Part shown: one piece after another, positions 44,629 through 54,428 of the stretch
How positions within the stretch are numbered: the stretch's first letter is position 1
Layout: each line of letters opens with the position of its first letter
Origin: AP-15 sp963750195
GTDB taxonomy: Bacteria; Pseudomonadota; Alphaproteobacteria; ATCC43930; CGMCC-115725
Length of the DNA: 64,000 nt
Assembly: GCA_963750195.1 (NCBI GenBank)
Contig: CAVVPS010000008.1
Coordinates: forward strand, 1-64,000
Direction: 5' to 3'
Position numbers and translations under genes: made by a program
The notes under the pieces: model-generated
Database searches by the model: none
What the model saw: the letters and a program-made list of their open reading frames with translations, nothing else
Told to the model about the DNA's origin: nothing

Positions 44629-45586
44629 GTGCCCAGGAGCGCACGTTACTTTTTTGCCGCATCTGAAAGCGCTCACGATCAGTTCACATCGATTTTTGAT
44701 TTTGTTTCGCCGACGTTGGCCGCCGCCTGGAATTTGCGATGGCAAGTACGGGGCTTCCTCGAGTACCAATCCGACCGCCTCTACAGAGACGCTTGAAAAG
44801 AGGTTTGTCTTAGGAAGTGGCGTTCATGGCGTCAACATCCGTCGAGCATGCGTTGATTTCACGTGGGAACAGCAGCAAGAGCAAATGGCTGCATTTGTTT
44901 TAGTAAATGCTCTCGCGATATACGACGACTACGCAAATCAGATTGGGTTGTTAGCAAAAGCTTCAAAAGAGAAGATTGCGAAGCAGCTTCGTTTTCCAAC
45001 GTCAGCTAACGGGAAAAAGGGGTGGGGATGGGCGATTTCGGAATTTGCCTCCAGCCCGTCGAATGGGCTCCGGGGAGCGTTCCAAATTGGATGCCGTTCT
45101 AAGCCGACCTACTCACGCTGCCTAATCGAAAATCTTTTGCGTTGCTACCGTTATTTCGCAGAAATACGCAATTGTAATATGCACGGCGGAGGTATATGTA
45201 ATAAGGCAGCAGAAGACGCCTACAAGGAATTTTCGGCCGTCGCATCTATTGCGGATCTCGGGCTAAACGAGGTTCCGCATCATGACCTGTTAACGAGGGG
45301 AGCCCGTTGTCGACTTAAGTTACGAGGTGTAATCGGCCTCTGCGATGTGATCCTGCGAATGATTGCGACAACGGATGCTGAGCTTTGCGAGTGTGAAAAT
45401 GCGGAACGTCCGTTCATTCTACGCGCGAAATCTAACGCTCAGCCCGGGCGTATGCTTCCGGCTGACCAAACAAGAAAGGATGCACGGATATCATTACTTT
45501 TATTGCGATGTAATTTGCCAAAACCGGTGGTTACGGCCAACCTAATCACGATGCTGGCTGATAACAACATAATATCTCGAATATAG
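44629..45586 (+). pseudogene. Probable HEPN-type RNase toxin, one frameshift
   Basis: The protein can be read from GTG 44629 with FFAASESAHDQFTSIFDFV, then, after a one-base shift near 44793, LEKRFVLGSGVHGVNIRR and onward to a stop at 45586, about 320 residues. At 45167-45184 it has RNCNMH, the RNxxxH signature of HEPN ribonucleases, followed by GGG and an acidic helix, as in MAE_28990- and RiboL-PSP-type HEPN proteins. No cognate MNT antitoxin is adjacent. The gene is markedly AT-richer than the flanks. The function as a toxin or abortive-infection RNase is inference from this motif and the composition. Confidence 0.6.
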
Positions 45587-45669
45587 TGCATTGGATCGTC
45601 GGAGAGGTTATTGGGGCAGACGCGATTACTTGGGGTGCCGGCGCGGGCTATGTCCGACGTTCTACCGCG

Positions 45670-45786
45670 CTGGAAGCGCCAGGTGTTGGCTCGCGAGATC
45701 GAGCTCGAAGAGACCGACACGGCCCCTTCCGCGACCGCTACGGCCCCAATTCGGTACAGGTCACCCGCGCCCAGGCCGCGGATTGA
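45670..45786 (+). pseudogene. Stub of a luciferase-like monooxygenase C-terminus
   Basis: Reads WKRQVLAREIELEETDTAP and, after a one-base shift, FRDRYGPNSVQVTRAQAAD with a stop at 45784-45786. It matches the C-terminus of the gene at 43406 (WKQQVLNREIELEEIDTAP, YRDRYGPNSVQVTRA) with about 85 percent identity at DNA level by eye. The copies are not identical, so it is an old or independent copy. Confidence 0.8.
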
Positions 45787-45799
45787 ACGCGAGCGTCAA

Positions 45800-46199
45800 A
45801 TGTTCAAGCGGATCGACCATGTCGAGATCGTCACCGATCGGCCCGAAGCAGACGGTCGACGTTCTACACCGACGTGCTCGGGTTCAGGGTGAAAACGCGC
45901 GATCGGATCGAGCGCTCCGGGCTCGGCGTGCCGATCGATCTCGTTTATCTGGAGCTCGGCGGAACCATCATCGAGCTGATCTCGTACGACGGCGTCGCAG
46001 TCGATCCCGCGCCGCAACACGAGCATCTTGGCTATCGCATGATCGCGCTCGAAGTCGACGACATGCAGCGGGCCGCCGACTATCTGAAGCAAAAGGGGAT
46101 CGAATCGTCTGGGGCCCGAGAATTACCGAAACCTATGCGCGGGCTGAGATCTGCGATCCCAACGGGTTCCATATCGAGCTCAGGCAATGGTTCCGCTGA
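45800..46199 (+). pseudogene. VOC/glyoxalase family protein, two frameshifts
   Basis: The product starts at ATG 45800 (MFKRIDHVEIVTDRPE), continues in the next frame as FRVKTRDRIERSGLGVPIDL, LELGGTIIELISYDGVAV and GYRMIALEVDDMQRAADYL, and ends in a third frame as ICDPNGFHIELRQWF. The VOC fold metal ligands (His of IDHVEIV, Glu of GGTIIELI and Glu of FHIEL) are kept. Shifts lie near 45845 and 46110. The joined length of about 130 residues is normal. It follows the monooxygenase stub by 14 bases and could be its original partner. Confidence 0.75.
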
Positions 46200-46265
46200 G
46201 CCGGATTATATTGTGCGAAGAAGCCGAATACTTCTGGCGGCGGAACACCATCGTGGCCGAACTCC

Positions 46266-47536
46266 TCATGTCGAGGAGGTCGGTCGACCCACTACCGCCG
46301 CATCGACCGATTCGAGCAGGGCGTTCAGCAACACGTCGCAGCCGGCGGTCAGGTCTGCGGGTTTGGCGTCCTCGATCTCGTTGTGGCTGATGCCGCCGAC
46401 GCAGGGAACGAAGACCATCGCCGTCGGCGCGACGCGGGCCATGTAGACCGCGTCGTGGCCGGCGCCGCTGATGATGTCCTGGTGCGGTTGGCCTAGCGCG
46501 GCGGCGGCATCGCGCACCGCGGCGACCAGCGCCGGATCGAACGGGGTCGGCGGGAAATACCAGAATTCCTTGACCACGACTTCGAGCCCGCCGCTGGCTC
46601 GCCGCGGCATCGTCGCAGGCTTGCCGCAGCTCGCGGTCCATCAGGCTCAGCACCGCGTCCTCGGGATGGCGGAAATCGACGGTAAGGAAAACCCGGCCGG
46701 GGATCGTGTTGCGCGAATTCGGGCTGACCTGGACAAAACCGACCGTGGCGCAGGCATAAGGCGCGTGCGCATGGCCGATCCGGTTCACTGCATCGATCAT
46801 CCGTGCGGCGCCGACCAGCGCGTCGCGCCGCCGCGGCATCGGCGTCGGCCCGGCATGCGCTTCCTGGCCGGTGACGGTGATCTCGTACCAGCGCTGGCCT
46901 TGCGCGCCGGTGACGACGCCGATCGGTTTGTGCGCCGCTTCGAGGATCGGCCCCTGCTCGATATGCGCCTCGAAATAGGCGGCGACCTTATGCCCGCCGA
47001 CCGGCTCGCGGCCCGGCAAAGCCGATCCGTTCGAGCTCCGCGCCGAGTGTCACTCCGGTGACATTGTCCGGCCGCTCGAGCCCGTAGGCGAGATCGAACA
47101 CCCCGGCGAACACCCCCGAGCCGACCATCGCCGGCGAAAACCGCGAGCCTTCCTCGTTGGTCCAGGCGACGATCTCGATCGGCGCCTCGGTCTCGTAGCC
47201 GAGATCGTTAAGGGTGCGGACGATTTCGAGCCCGGCCATCACCCCATAGGCGCCGTCGAACCGGCCGCCGGTCGGCTGGGTGTCGAGATGGCTGCCGGTC
47301 ATGACCGGAGCCAGCTTCGGGTTGCGGCCGCGCCGGCGGGCAAAGATGTTGCCGATCCGGTCGACCGTGACGGTACAGCCGGCTTCTTCGCACCAACGGA
47401 TGAACAGCCGTCGCGCCTCACCGTCGAGATCGCTGGCGGCGAGCCGGCACACTCCGCCCTTTGCCGTGGCGCCGATCTGCGCCAATTCCATCAGACTCGC
47501 CCACAGCCGCTCGCCATTGACCTGAAGGTTGCGCAT
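46266..47536 (-). pseudogene. Zn-dependent hydantoinase/carbamoylase family amidase, two frameshifts
   Basis: The first frame from ATG 47536 holds VMTGSHLDTQPTGGRFDGAYG (metal ligands His and Asp) and AWTNEEGSRFSPAMVGSGVF. Near 47000 the frame shifts to AYFEAHIEQGPILE and VTGQEAHAGPTPMPRRRDAL, and near 46600 to a third frame with AAAALGQPHQDIISGAGHDAVYMA and CVGGISHNEIEDA, which hold the remaining ligands. This is a complete M20-type N-carbamoyl-L-amino acid hydrolase or allantoate amidohydrolase of about 420 residues. It lies convergent with the VOC remnant and divergent from the next genes. The shifts are in GC-rich stretches. Confidence 0.8.
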
Positions 47537-47669
47537 CCCGCCCTCTCACCGTGCGCCCGGACTGACCGAAACGGGAAAACCTGCGTGCCGTGCCAGCCCG
47601 CAAGGCTGACGATAACCCGCCGCCGTTCTCGTCACCAGCGGTGGCGGCGTAGTTAGGGGGACATGGGGT

Positions 47670-48026
47670 CTAGCGCCGGAGCGGCCAGGCGAAGCTGAGT
47701 TCGTGCCCGTCGGGGTCGGTCACGTGGAAGAAGCGCTCGCCCCATTCGGCGTCGCGCGGTGCGGTGTCGGGCCGGCAGCCGGCGGCTAGGAGACGGGCGT
47801 GGAGCGCGTCGACATCGGAATCGTAAAAGATGATCCGCCCCCACCATGACCAGCGCCGTTCTGCCGGCTGGGCGATCAGGTTAAGAAATTCGCCGCCGGC
47901 CTTGAAGCTGGTGAAGCCGGCATCCTCGCCGCCGTAAAGCATCTCGAACCCCAACAGCCGATAGAAGCGAACGGCTCGCCGCATGTCGTGGGTGGCAAGG
48001 GTTATGGCGCTGATGCCGGTGATCAT
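47670..48026 (-). CDS. VOC/glyoxalase-fold protein
   Basis: A 118-residue protein with one VOC unit: MITGISAITLATHDMRRAVR, then FYRLLGFEMLYGG, GGEFLNLIAQPAERRWSWWG and a last strand with HELSFAWPL. The start at 48026 is set by GGAGA 7-11 bases upstream; an upstream reading to 48089 is not supported. Such proteins act in glyoxal, dioxygenase or resistance reactions, or bind small molecules; this member is too generic to assign. It is divergent from the UxuA-like gene with a 60-base gap that must hold both promoters. Confidence 0.75.
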   Translation of the reverse strand: MITGISAITLATHDMRRAVRFYRLLGFEMLYGGEDAGFTSFKAGGEFLNLIAQPAERRWSWWGRIIFYDSDVDALHARLLAAGCRPDTAPRDAEWGERFFHVTDPDGHELSFAWPLRR

Positions 48027-48087
48027 TACAGATCTCCGTGGCGAGCCGGGGGTGTATCCTGGCCGAGGCGAAAGTGGAGAAACAGTC

Positions 48088-49083
48088 ATGTATGTGGGGA
48101 CGCAGATCAGGCCGCGGGACGATTCCGACTACAAGGTCTGGGCGCAGCTCGGCGTCACTCATGTCTGCGTCGACCCGCCGGGCAATCCGCATCATTGGAG
48201 CCTCGACGATCTGCGGCGCCACCGCGAGCACGTCGAATCGTTCGGCCTATCGCTCGACATGGTCCAATTGCCGATGTCGTCGCGGCCGATCGAGGAGCAG
48301 GAGAGCCCGCACATCCTGTTGGCGAAGGAACCGGAGCGGCAGCGCGAACTCGACAGCATCTGCAGCCTGATCGAACGGCTCGCGGCGGCCGGCATCCCGG
48401 CAGCGAAATACAATCTGACCATCGTCGGCATCCCCCGAACCGAGAGGGAGCCCGGCCGCGGCGGTTCCCGCAATGCCGCCTTCCGCTGGAGCTGCGCCGA
48501 CCAGACCGCACTGCCGGGTAAGGCCGGCGTGGTCACGGAGGACGCGTATTGGGAGCGGATCGACCACTTCCTCGCCGCTGTCGTGCCGGTTGCGACCGCG
48601 GCAAAAGTCCGCCTCGCCTGCCATCCGCAGGACCCCTACACGCCGCCCGGCTATCGCGGCGTGACCGGCGTGCTCGGCACGGTCGAGGGGCTGAAGCGGT
48701 TCGTGACGATGCATGAGAGCCCCTATCACGGGCTCAATTTCTGCCAGGGCACCGTCGCCGAGATGCTCGACGACCCGGGGCGCGAGATCTTCGACGCGAT
48801 CCGCTGGTTCGGCGAGCGCGGCAAATTGTTCAACGTGCATTTCCGCAACATCAAGGGCAGGAAGCTCGATTTCATGGAGGCGTTCCCCGACGAGGGCGAC
48901 ATGGACATGGCTCGCGCGATTGCCTGCTATCGCGATGTCGGCTATCCCTACATGCTGATGCCGGACCACGTGCCGCAGATCGACGGCCGCGACCCCTCCG
49001 GCGTCGCCTTCGCCTATTGCTACGGTTACATCCAGGCCCTCCTCGACGCGCTGATGCCGCAGGAGAGCGGCTCGGGCGGTTGA
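48088..49083 (+). CDS. Mannonate dehydratase (UxuA)-family TIM-barrel protein
   Basis: A 331-residue protein of the UxuA superfamily. Characteristic blocks are HVCVDPPGNPHHW near the start, ACHPQDPYTPPGYRGVTG, FNVHFRNIKGRKLDFMEAFPDEGDMDM and YMLMPDHVPQIDGRDP, which carry metal and substrate ligands (His, Asp and Glu). True UxuA is longer (about 390 residues), so this shorter relative may act on a different sugar acid. The start at 48088 has GGAG upstream. Its 3' end is partly copied in a stub at 49843 on the far side of the vapBC genes. Confidence 0.75.
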   Translation: MYVGTQIRPRDDSDYKVWAQLGVTHVCVDPPGNPHHWSLDDLRRHREHVESFGLSLDMVQLPMSSRPIEEQESPHILLAKEPERQRELDSICSLIERLAAAGIPAAKYNLTIVGIPRTEREPGRGGSRNAAFRWSCADQTALPGKAGVVTEDAYWERIDHFLAAVVPVATAAKVRLACHPQDPYTPPGYRGVTGVLGTVEGLKRFVTMHESPYHGLNFCQGTVAEMLDDPGREIFDAIRWFGERGKLFNVHFRNIKGRKLDFMEAFPDEGDMDMARAIACYRDVGYPYMLMPDHVPQIDGRDPSGVAFAYCYGYIQALLDALMPQESGSGG

Positions 49084-49110
49084 CTGGCTAATCAGTACCC
49101 TCGCACGGCA

Positions 49111-49506
49111 TCACGCTTGCCAATCCTCGAGCCGCAGGCCCGGCACTCGTCCAAATTCTCTCGTATTGTGCGTAACGAGGATCAGGTTTCGCTCCACAGC
49201 CTGCCCAGCGATTAGCACATCATAGGCGCCGATCGGCGTCCCCCTGGAGGCGAGCAAGGCTCGAACCTCACCGGCTTGCCGAGCGTCCTCCTTGTCGAAA
49301 TCGAGCACCACAAATTGCAGGGCATCGATCAGAGCTGCATTTTGGGCAGCCCGGCGGCTCCTGAACGCACCATAGTACAGCTCGTGCGTGACAATTACCG
49401 AAATTGCCACATCGCCAGGATTTTCTCTCCGTGCGCGGCGCGCTGCCTTCGAGGCAGTGTCGTTCAATAGGGCGATGACTGCATTCGTATCGAGGAGATA
49501 AGCCAT
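49111..49506 (-). CDS. vapC: VapC-type PIN-domain toxin
   Basis: A 131-residue toxin beginning MAYLLDTNAVIALLND with the PIN acidic residues in LLDTN, THELYYGAF, PIGAYDVLIAGQA and VTHNTREFGRV. It is a Mg-dependent RNase that acts when free of the VapB antitoxin. Start ATG overlaps the antitoxin stop by one base (TAATG). The toxin gene ends 28 bases after the UxuA-like gene on the opposite strand. Confidence 0.9.
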   Translation of the reverse strand: MAYLLDTNAVIALLNDTASKAARRARRENPGDVAISVIVTHELYYGAFRSRRAAQNAALIDALQFVVLDFDKEDARQAGEVRALLASRGTPIGAYDVLIAGQAVERNLILVTHNTREFGRVPGLRLEDWQA

Positions 49507-49751
49507 TATTGAAACAATTCATCGAGCTCCGGGCGCTCCTGCGGCTCCGGGGGCTCGTTGACAGCTTCGACAAAATCGTCGTCGAGCTTCCCGACGATCG
49601 CATCCAGCCAAGTCCAATCATCCGCCGTCGGCTCGAGAATGACGGCATTGCCCCGTCGCCGAATGTGCACCTCATTGCCTTGAAAACGAAATTCCTTGGG
49701 AAGTCGCACGGCTTGCGATCGCCCCGACCAGAAAAGCTTCGCGGTTGCCAT
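49506..49751 (-). CDS. vapB: VapB-type antitoxin (AbrB/MazE fold)
   Basis: The 81-residue protein begins MATAKLFWSGRSQAVRLPKE, the AbrB-like swapped-hairpin DNA-binding domain (KLFWSGRSQAVRLP, then VHIRRRGNAVILEP). The remaining part (WLDAIVGKLDDDFVEAVNEP) is the toxin-contacting tail. It binds the VapC encoded next and represses its promoter, which lies in 49752-49830. The start at 49751 is favoured over upstream codons to 49799 because it begins the conserved domain. Confidence 0.85.
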   Translation of the reverse strand: MATAKLFWSGRSQAVRLPKEFRFQGNEVHIRRRGNAVILEPTADDWTWLDAIVGKLDDDFVEAVNEPPEPQERPELDELFQ

Positions 49752-49809
49752 GACCGGGTTCCTTTGTCCGATACCAATGATATATAGCATCACGGTCATA
49801 TCGTCCGCA

Positions 49810-49914
49810 ATGGCCTGGCACAGTGCATTGGTGCTAGCCTCTGCCTTTATCCTCGCCTGTTGCTGCGGCTACACCCAAGCCTTGCTCTACGCCCTGGTGC
49901 GGCGGAAGCGGTAG
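49810..49914 (+). pseudogene. Stub resembling the C-terminus of the UxuA-like gene
   Basis: A 34-codon reading MAWHSALVLASAFILACCCG then YTQALLYALVRRKR. Residues CCGYTQALLYAL match CYGYIQALLDAL of the UxuA-like gene at 9 of 12 positions, and the DNA 49843-49894 aligns with 49006-49053 at about 80 percent. The upstream part has no similarity. A chance resemblance is possible because the aligned stretch is short. If real, the stub and the resident gene flank the vapBC genes. Confidence 0.45.
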
Positions 49915-49922
49915 AATGTTAG

Positions 49923-52900
49923 TCAGGACAGAGCGATGAGCGAGGTCGGCACCGCGCCGCGCAGCAGGGCCTTACGGGCCTGCCATTGCTCGCCGCCTTC
50001 GAGGGTCTCGAGGAATTGGACCTCGCCGCCGGTGAATAGGGCGATCGGCACGCCGTCGCGGTAGAGGAGCCGGTTGCCGGTAAGAGCCGCGAGCTTTGGT
50101 CCGGGGGTCAGGATGCCGGCAAGGTTCAGCGGATCGGCGCCGGAAACCGAGACCCAGGCATCCGAAGCCGGTTTGCGTCTGGTTTCGCGCAGCATGCCGA
50201 TCGCCTCGGGCAGTGCGAATTGTTCCCCGGAGAAGCCGGCGATAAACCGGCCGCCGCGGATCTCGCCGCGCGCTTCGAGCCGGCGATAGACCCGCAGCAG
50301 ATCGCGCCATGGCGGCAGCCAGGCGGCCTCGCGCTCGAGCAGACGCCAAAACACCACCCCGTAGCGGCGCAGCAAAGCTGCGCGCTCCGTGCTCGATCGC
50401 CTCGCCCTGCGTCATGCCTTGCACCGGTCGGGCGCGGTGGGCGAGCACCCACCGACCGGCGTCTTCCATACCGAAAACCGCGCCGCGACGCCGCCGTCCG
50501 CTGCCTGAGGGTCGGCGGCTGTCGGACGGCATCAGCAGCGCGCGCAGCCCGCCAAAACTGTCCGAATTGACGAGGCCCAGGGCGACCAGCCCGGCCAGAG
50601 CCTCTTCGAGCTGCGGACGCAGCAGGCCCGTGTCTTCCAGCAACTCGTCGAAGAATGACGCGCCCCGCTCCCGAATGGACGCGACGACCCGTTGCGCTTG
50701 GGAATTCGGTTGGATCGCGTCGTCGACCACCGAGAACGCTGCCCACAGTCGCGCTTGACGCCGCGGCAGAAGCGCAATCGGCGTCGTCCGTACCGGCGTT
50801 GCAGCTCGGCCGTTGCCGTTCGGCCGCCCAGTGACAGGCCGCAGGCGCGCCCACGCGATCCGTCCGGCGAGGCAGAGATCATCGAGCCAGGCTGGTTCGT
50901 ACTCGGCAATACGCGCCGGCAGGATCTCGGTTTCCCAGGCGCCAGCCGGCGCCTCGAACCCTTCGAGTTGGCCGACAATTGCTTCGACGGCGTCTGGCCC
51001 TTCCATTTGGGTGTCGGGCGCGACCCGTTGCCAGCCGAACAGGAAGCGTAGGAAGTCGCGCGCGGCTACCGGCTCGATCTCCGCGCGCAATCGCTTGACC
51101 GTGTAGCGGTGGATGCGTGCGAGGAGCCGGCGCTCGCACCATTCGTCCGCCATCACACCCGGCGTGAAGCGGCCGCGCATGGCGAAACCTTCGGCTTCTA
51201 GCGCGAGGAGCGGTATTGCGATTTCGTCCGGATCGAGCCCGAGCGGAGCCGCGAGCACATTTTCGGCGACCGGCCCCAGGCCTTCTAACCGACCACGCAG
51301 GATTTCCGTAAGCGACTCGTCGCGCGACCAGCTTCTTTCGGCATAGGGGGCCGGAACACTAATAGTGGGGTCGACGCTAGCCGTGGGCCAGAGTGCCTGG
51401 AACTGCGGTAATCGCTCGACCGCGATCCAGACCGTCGCCGCCGGCAGTTGCAGCCGCGTGACCCGTCGCTCCTGTGCCAGACCTGCCAGCCATTCTCCCC
51501 AGCTGGGTTGCACCTCGTCGGTGCCGAGGAAGCCGAGCCACGCCAGCGCATCGTGCAACTCGTCCGTGTTCGCGGGGTCGGGCCAGGCTTCCTCCCGCAC
51601 CCGCACGATCGCCTCGGGATCGAGACGGCCGAGATCGGCAGCGGTTTCCGGGGCGAGCCAGCGCCGGCTGATCACCGCCTGAGTTCGGCGCTCCTCCAGT
51701 GGCGCGTCGTCGAGATAGGCGTAGGGCCGGGCCGACAGAACTTCGAGGGCAAGCGGCGAGGGTTCGGTCAGATCGCGGGCCACGACCCGGATCTCGCCCG
51801 ATGCGAGCCGGGCCAGCAGCTGCTGCAGGCCATCGAGGTCCATCGCATCGCCAAGGCAATCGGCGATCGTCTGGCGGACCAGTAAATGGTCGGGGATCTC
51901 GCGTTCGCCGACCAAATTCTCGGCGCATGCGAGCTGGTCGGGAAAGATCGCCGCGATCAGATCTTCCGCCTCCATGCGGGCGAGTTGGGGCGGCACCTTT
52001 TTCCCACCGCGGAAACGCGGCAGCGCTAGCGCCACGCCGGCAACCCAGCGCCACCGCGTCATGAACATCGGCGCGTCGAGCAGGGCCTGAATCAACAGCG
52101 GCCGGATGCTGGCCGGATGCAAGTAACGTTGCACCTCGCCTAGATCGAAGCTGTGCGCGGTGGTCAGCGACAGCACAATGTTGTCCTCGGTCGCCGCTGC
52201 CTGCAGCTCGAAATTGAACTTGGTGCAAAAGCGCTTGCGCAGCGACAGCCCCCAGGCGCGGTTGATCCGGCTGCCATAGGGCGAATGGATGACCAGCTGC
52301 ATGCCGCCGACCGCGTCGAAGAACCGCTCGAAGACCAGCGTGTCGCGAGTAGGCAGAACCCCCAGCGCTGCGTAGGCCGAAGCCAAATATTCGACAAGCT
52401 GGCGTGCGGCAGGCTCGGCGGTGGCGACTTCTTCGATCAGCCAACTCAAAGCGGTTTCGCCGGCCGGGTCGCCCGCCATATATGCCGCAATCTCGCCGCG
52501 CAACCTCGACACTGACTGCGACAGCTCGTCGGTGCGGCCCGGCGCCTCGCCCAGCCAGAATGGAATGGTCGGCGCCATGCCGTGCGCATCCTCGACCCGG
52601 ACGGTGCCGCGCTCGACACGCATGATGCGATAGGCGTTGTTGCCGAGCTGGAAGACGTCGCCGGCCATGCTCTCGACCGCGAAATCTTCGTTGACCGTGC
52701 CGATGATCTGGTTTTCCGGTTCGAGCAATACCTGATAGTCGGCGGTGTCCGGGATCGTGCCGCCAGAGGTCAGCGCGGTCAGCCGCGCCCCGCGCCGGCC
52801 GCGGAGCACATGGTTGACGGCGTCGTGGTGGATCAGCCCGCCCCTCCGCCCTCGGCGGGTGCTGAACCCCTCGGCCAGCATCGCGACGACCGCGGCAAAA

Positions 52901-54321
52901 TCCTCGCGGACAAGCTGCCGGTACGGCCAGGCGCGGCGGAACAGCTCATAAAGCCGGTCCTCGTTCCATTCCTGCGCCGCGACCTCGGCGACGATCTGCT
53001 GCGCCAGCACGTCGAGCGGCTGCTCGGGAACCGTCAGCCGATCGAGCTCGCCGCGGCGGACGCTGTCGAGCAGTGCGGCGCATTCGACGAGCTCGTCGCG
53101 CGATAACGGGAACAACCGGCCCTTGGGCGTCCCCGCCACCGCATGCCCCGAGCGGCCGACGCGTTGCAAGAACGTCGCGATCGAGCGCGGCGAACCGAGC
53201 TGGCAGACCAGGTCGACTTCGCCGATATCGATGCCGAGCTCGAGCGAAGCGGTCGCCACCAACGCCTTCAGCTTTCCCGCCTTGAGGCGCTGTTCGGCGT
53301 CCAGCCGCTGCTCCTTGGCCAGACTGCCGTGATGCGCGGTCACTTGATCTTCGCCGAGCCGCTCGGACAGCTGACGGGTTACCCGTTCGGCCATCCGCCT
53401 GGTATTGGTGAAGATCAAGGTGGTCTGATGCCCCTCGATCAGTTGGGCCAATCGGTCGTAAACCTGCTGCCAGACTTCACCTGACATGACGGCTTCGAGC
53501 GGGGACGACGGCATTTCGAGGGCGAGGTCGCGCCCCCGGCGATGGCCGGTGTCGATGATCCGGCATTCGGCAGTTGGCCCGACCAGAAAGCGCGCGACTG
53601 CTTCGATCGGTTTCTGGGTCGCCGACAGGCCGACGCGCAGCAGCCGATCGCCGCACAGAGCGGACAAGCGTTCGAGCGATAGCGCCAGATGGGAACCGCG
53701 CTTGTTCGGCGCCAGAGCGTGGATCTCGTCGACGATCACGGATCGCGTTGTCGCCAGCATCTTCCGCCCGGATTCGGAGCCGAGCAGGATGTAGAGCGAT
53801 TCCGGCGTGGTGACGACGATGTGCGGCGGGCGGCGCCGCATGCGCTCGCGTTCGCCTGGCGGCGTATCGCCGGTCCGCACCCAGCTGCGGATGTCCACAT
53901 CGGGCAGTCCTTGCGCCTGCAAGGCCTCGCGGATGCCGGCGAGGGGCGCATCCAGATTTCGCCGAATGTCGTTCGACAGCGCCTTCAACGGTGAGACGTA
54001 GACGATTTGCGTTTCGTCCCTGAGCTCGCCGGTGAGCCCTTGCCGTACCAGCCCGTCGATCGCCGTAAGAAAGGCGGCGAGGGTTTTCCCGGATCCGGTC
54101 GGGGCGGCGATCAGAACGTGCCGTGCCGCCTGAATGGCCGGCCAAGCCTGTGCCTGCGCCGCGGTGGGCGCGGTAAAGCAATGCGCGAACCACCCGACGA
54201 CGGCCGGATGAAACAACGACGTCAGTTCGTTCGATGGGGTCGAGACGGACAGCGTATCGATGACGGCGCACTCGCAGCAGAACCAGCGCCGGCAGCTATA
54301 ACCCGCGCTCCCCGGCGCCAA
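49923..54321 (-). CDS. lhr: ATP-dependent helicase Lhr, frameshift near the C-terminus
   Basis: A protein of about 1460 residues. The start is uncertain (TTG 54321, or a later codon; the first motif lies about 60 residues in). Walker A is APTGSGKTLAAFLTAIDGL, the DEIH box is VIVDEIHALAPNKRG, and later helicase motifs are GLSATQKPIEAVARF and TNTRRMAERVTRQL. The rest is the long Lhr core and the C-terminal part found in bacterial Lhr proteins. Near 50380-50392 one base changes the frame, after which the true end (LRRYGVVFWRLLERE to ALLRGAVPTSLIALS) is read from the other frame down to 49923. Lhr is a 3'-5' helicase in DNA repair. The C-terminal break may be a sequencing error. Confidence 0.85.
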
Positions 54322-54428
54322 CAGGATGAAGGGTTGATTTGCACGAAATCAACCCCTGAAGCTATGTGCGCTCACCGCTCGGCCACAATCACCCAGACGG
54401 GGCCAGTAAGCGGTGGCGTCGACGCGCC

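Noticed and set aside
43406..44796. Fusion of monooxygenase and HEPN-like protein
   Set aside because: The frame runs on across the junction, but only because the native stop region was altered; the cargo needs its own start and a frameshift to be complete.
51377..52444. 355-codon reading inside lhr
   Set aside because: Same-strand alternative frame of the helicase with skewed Arg/Ala composition.
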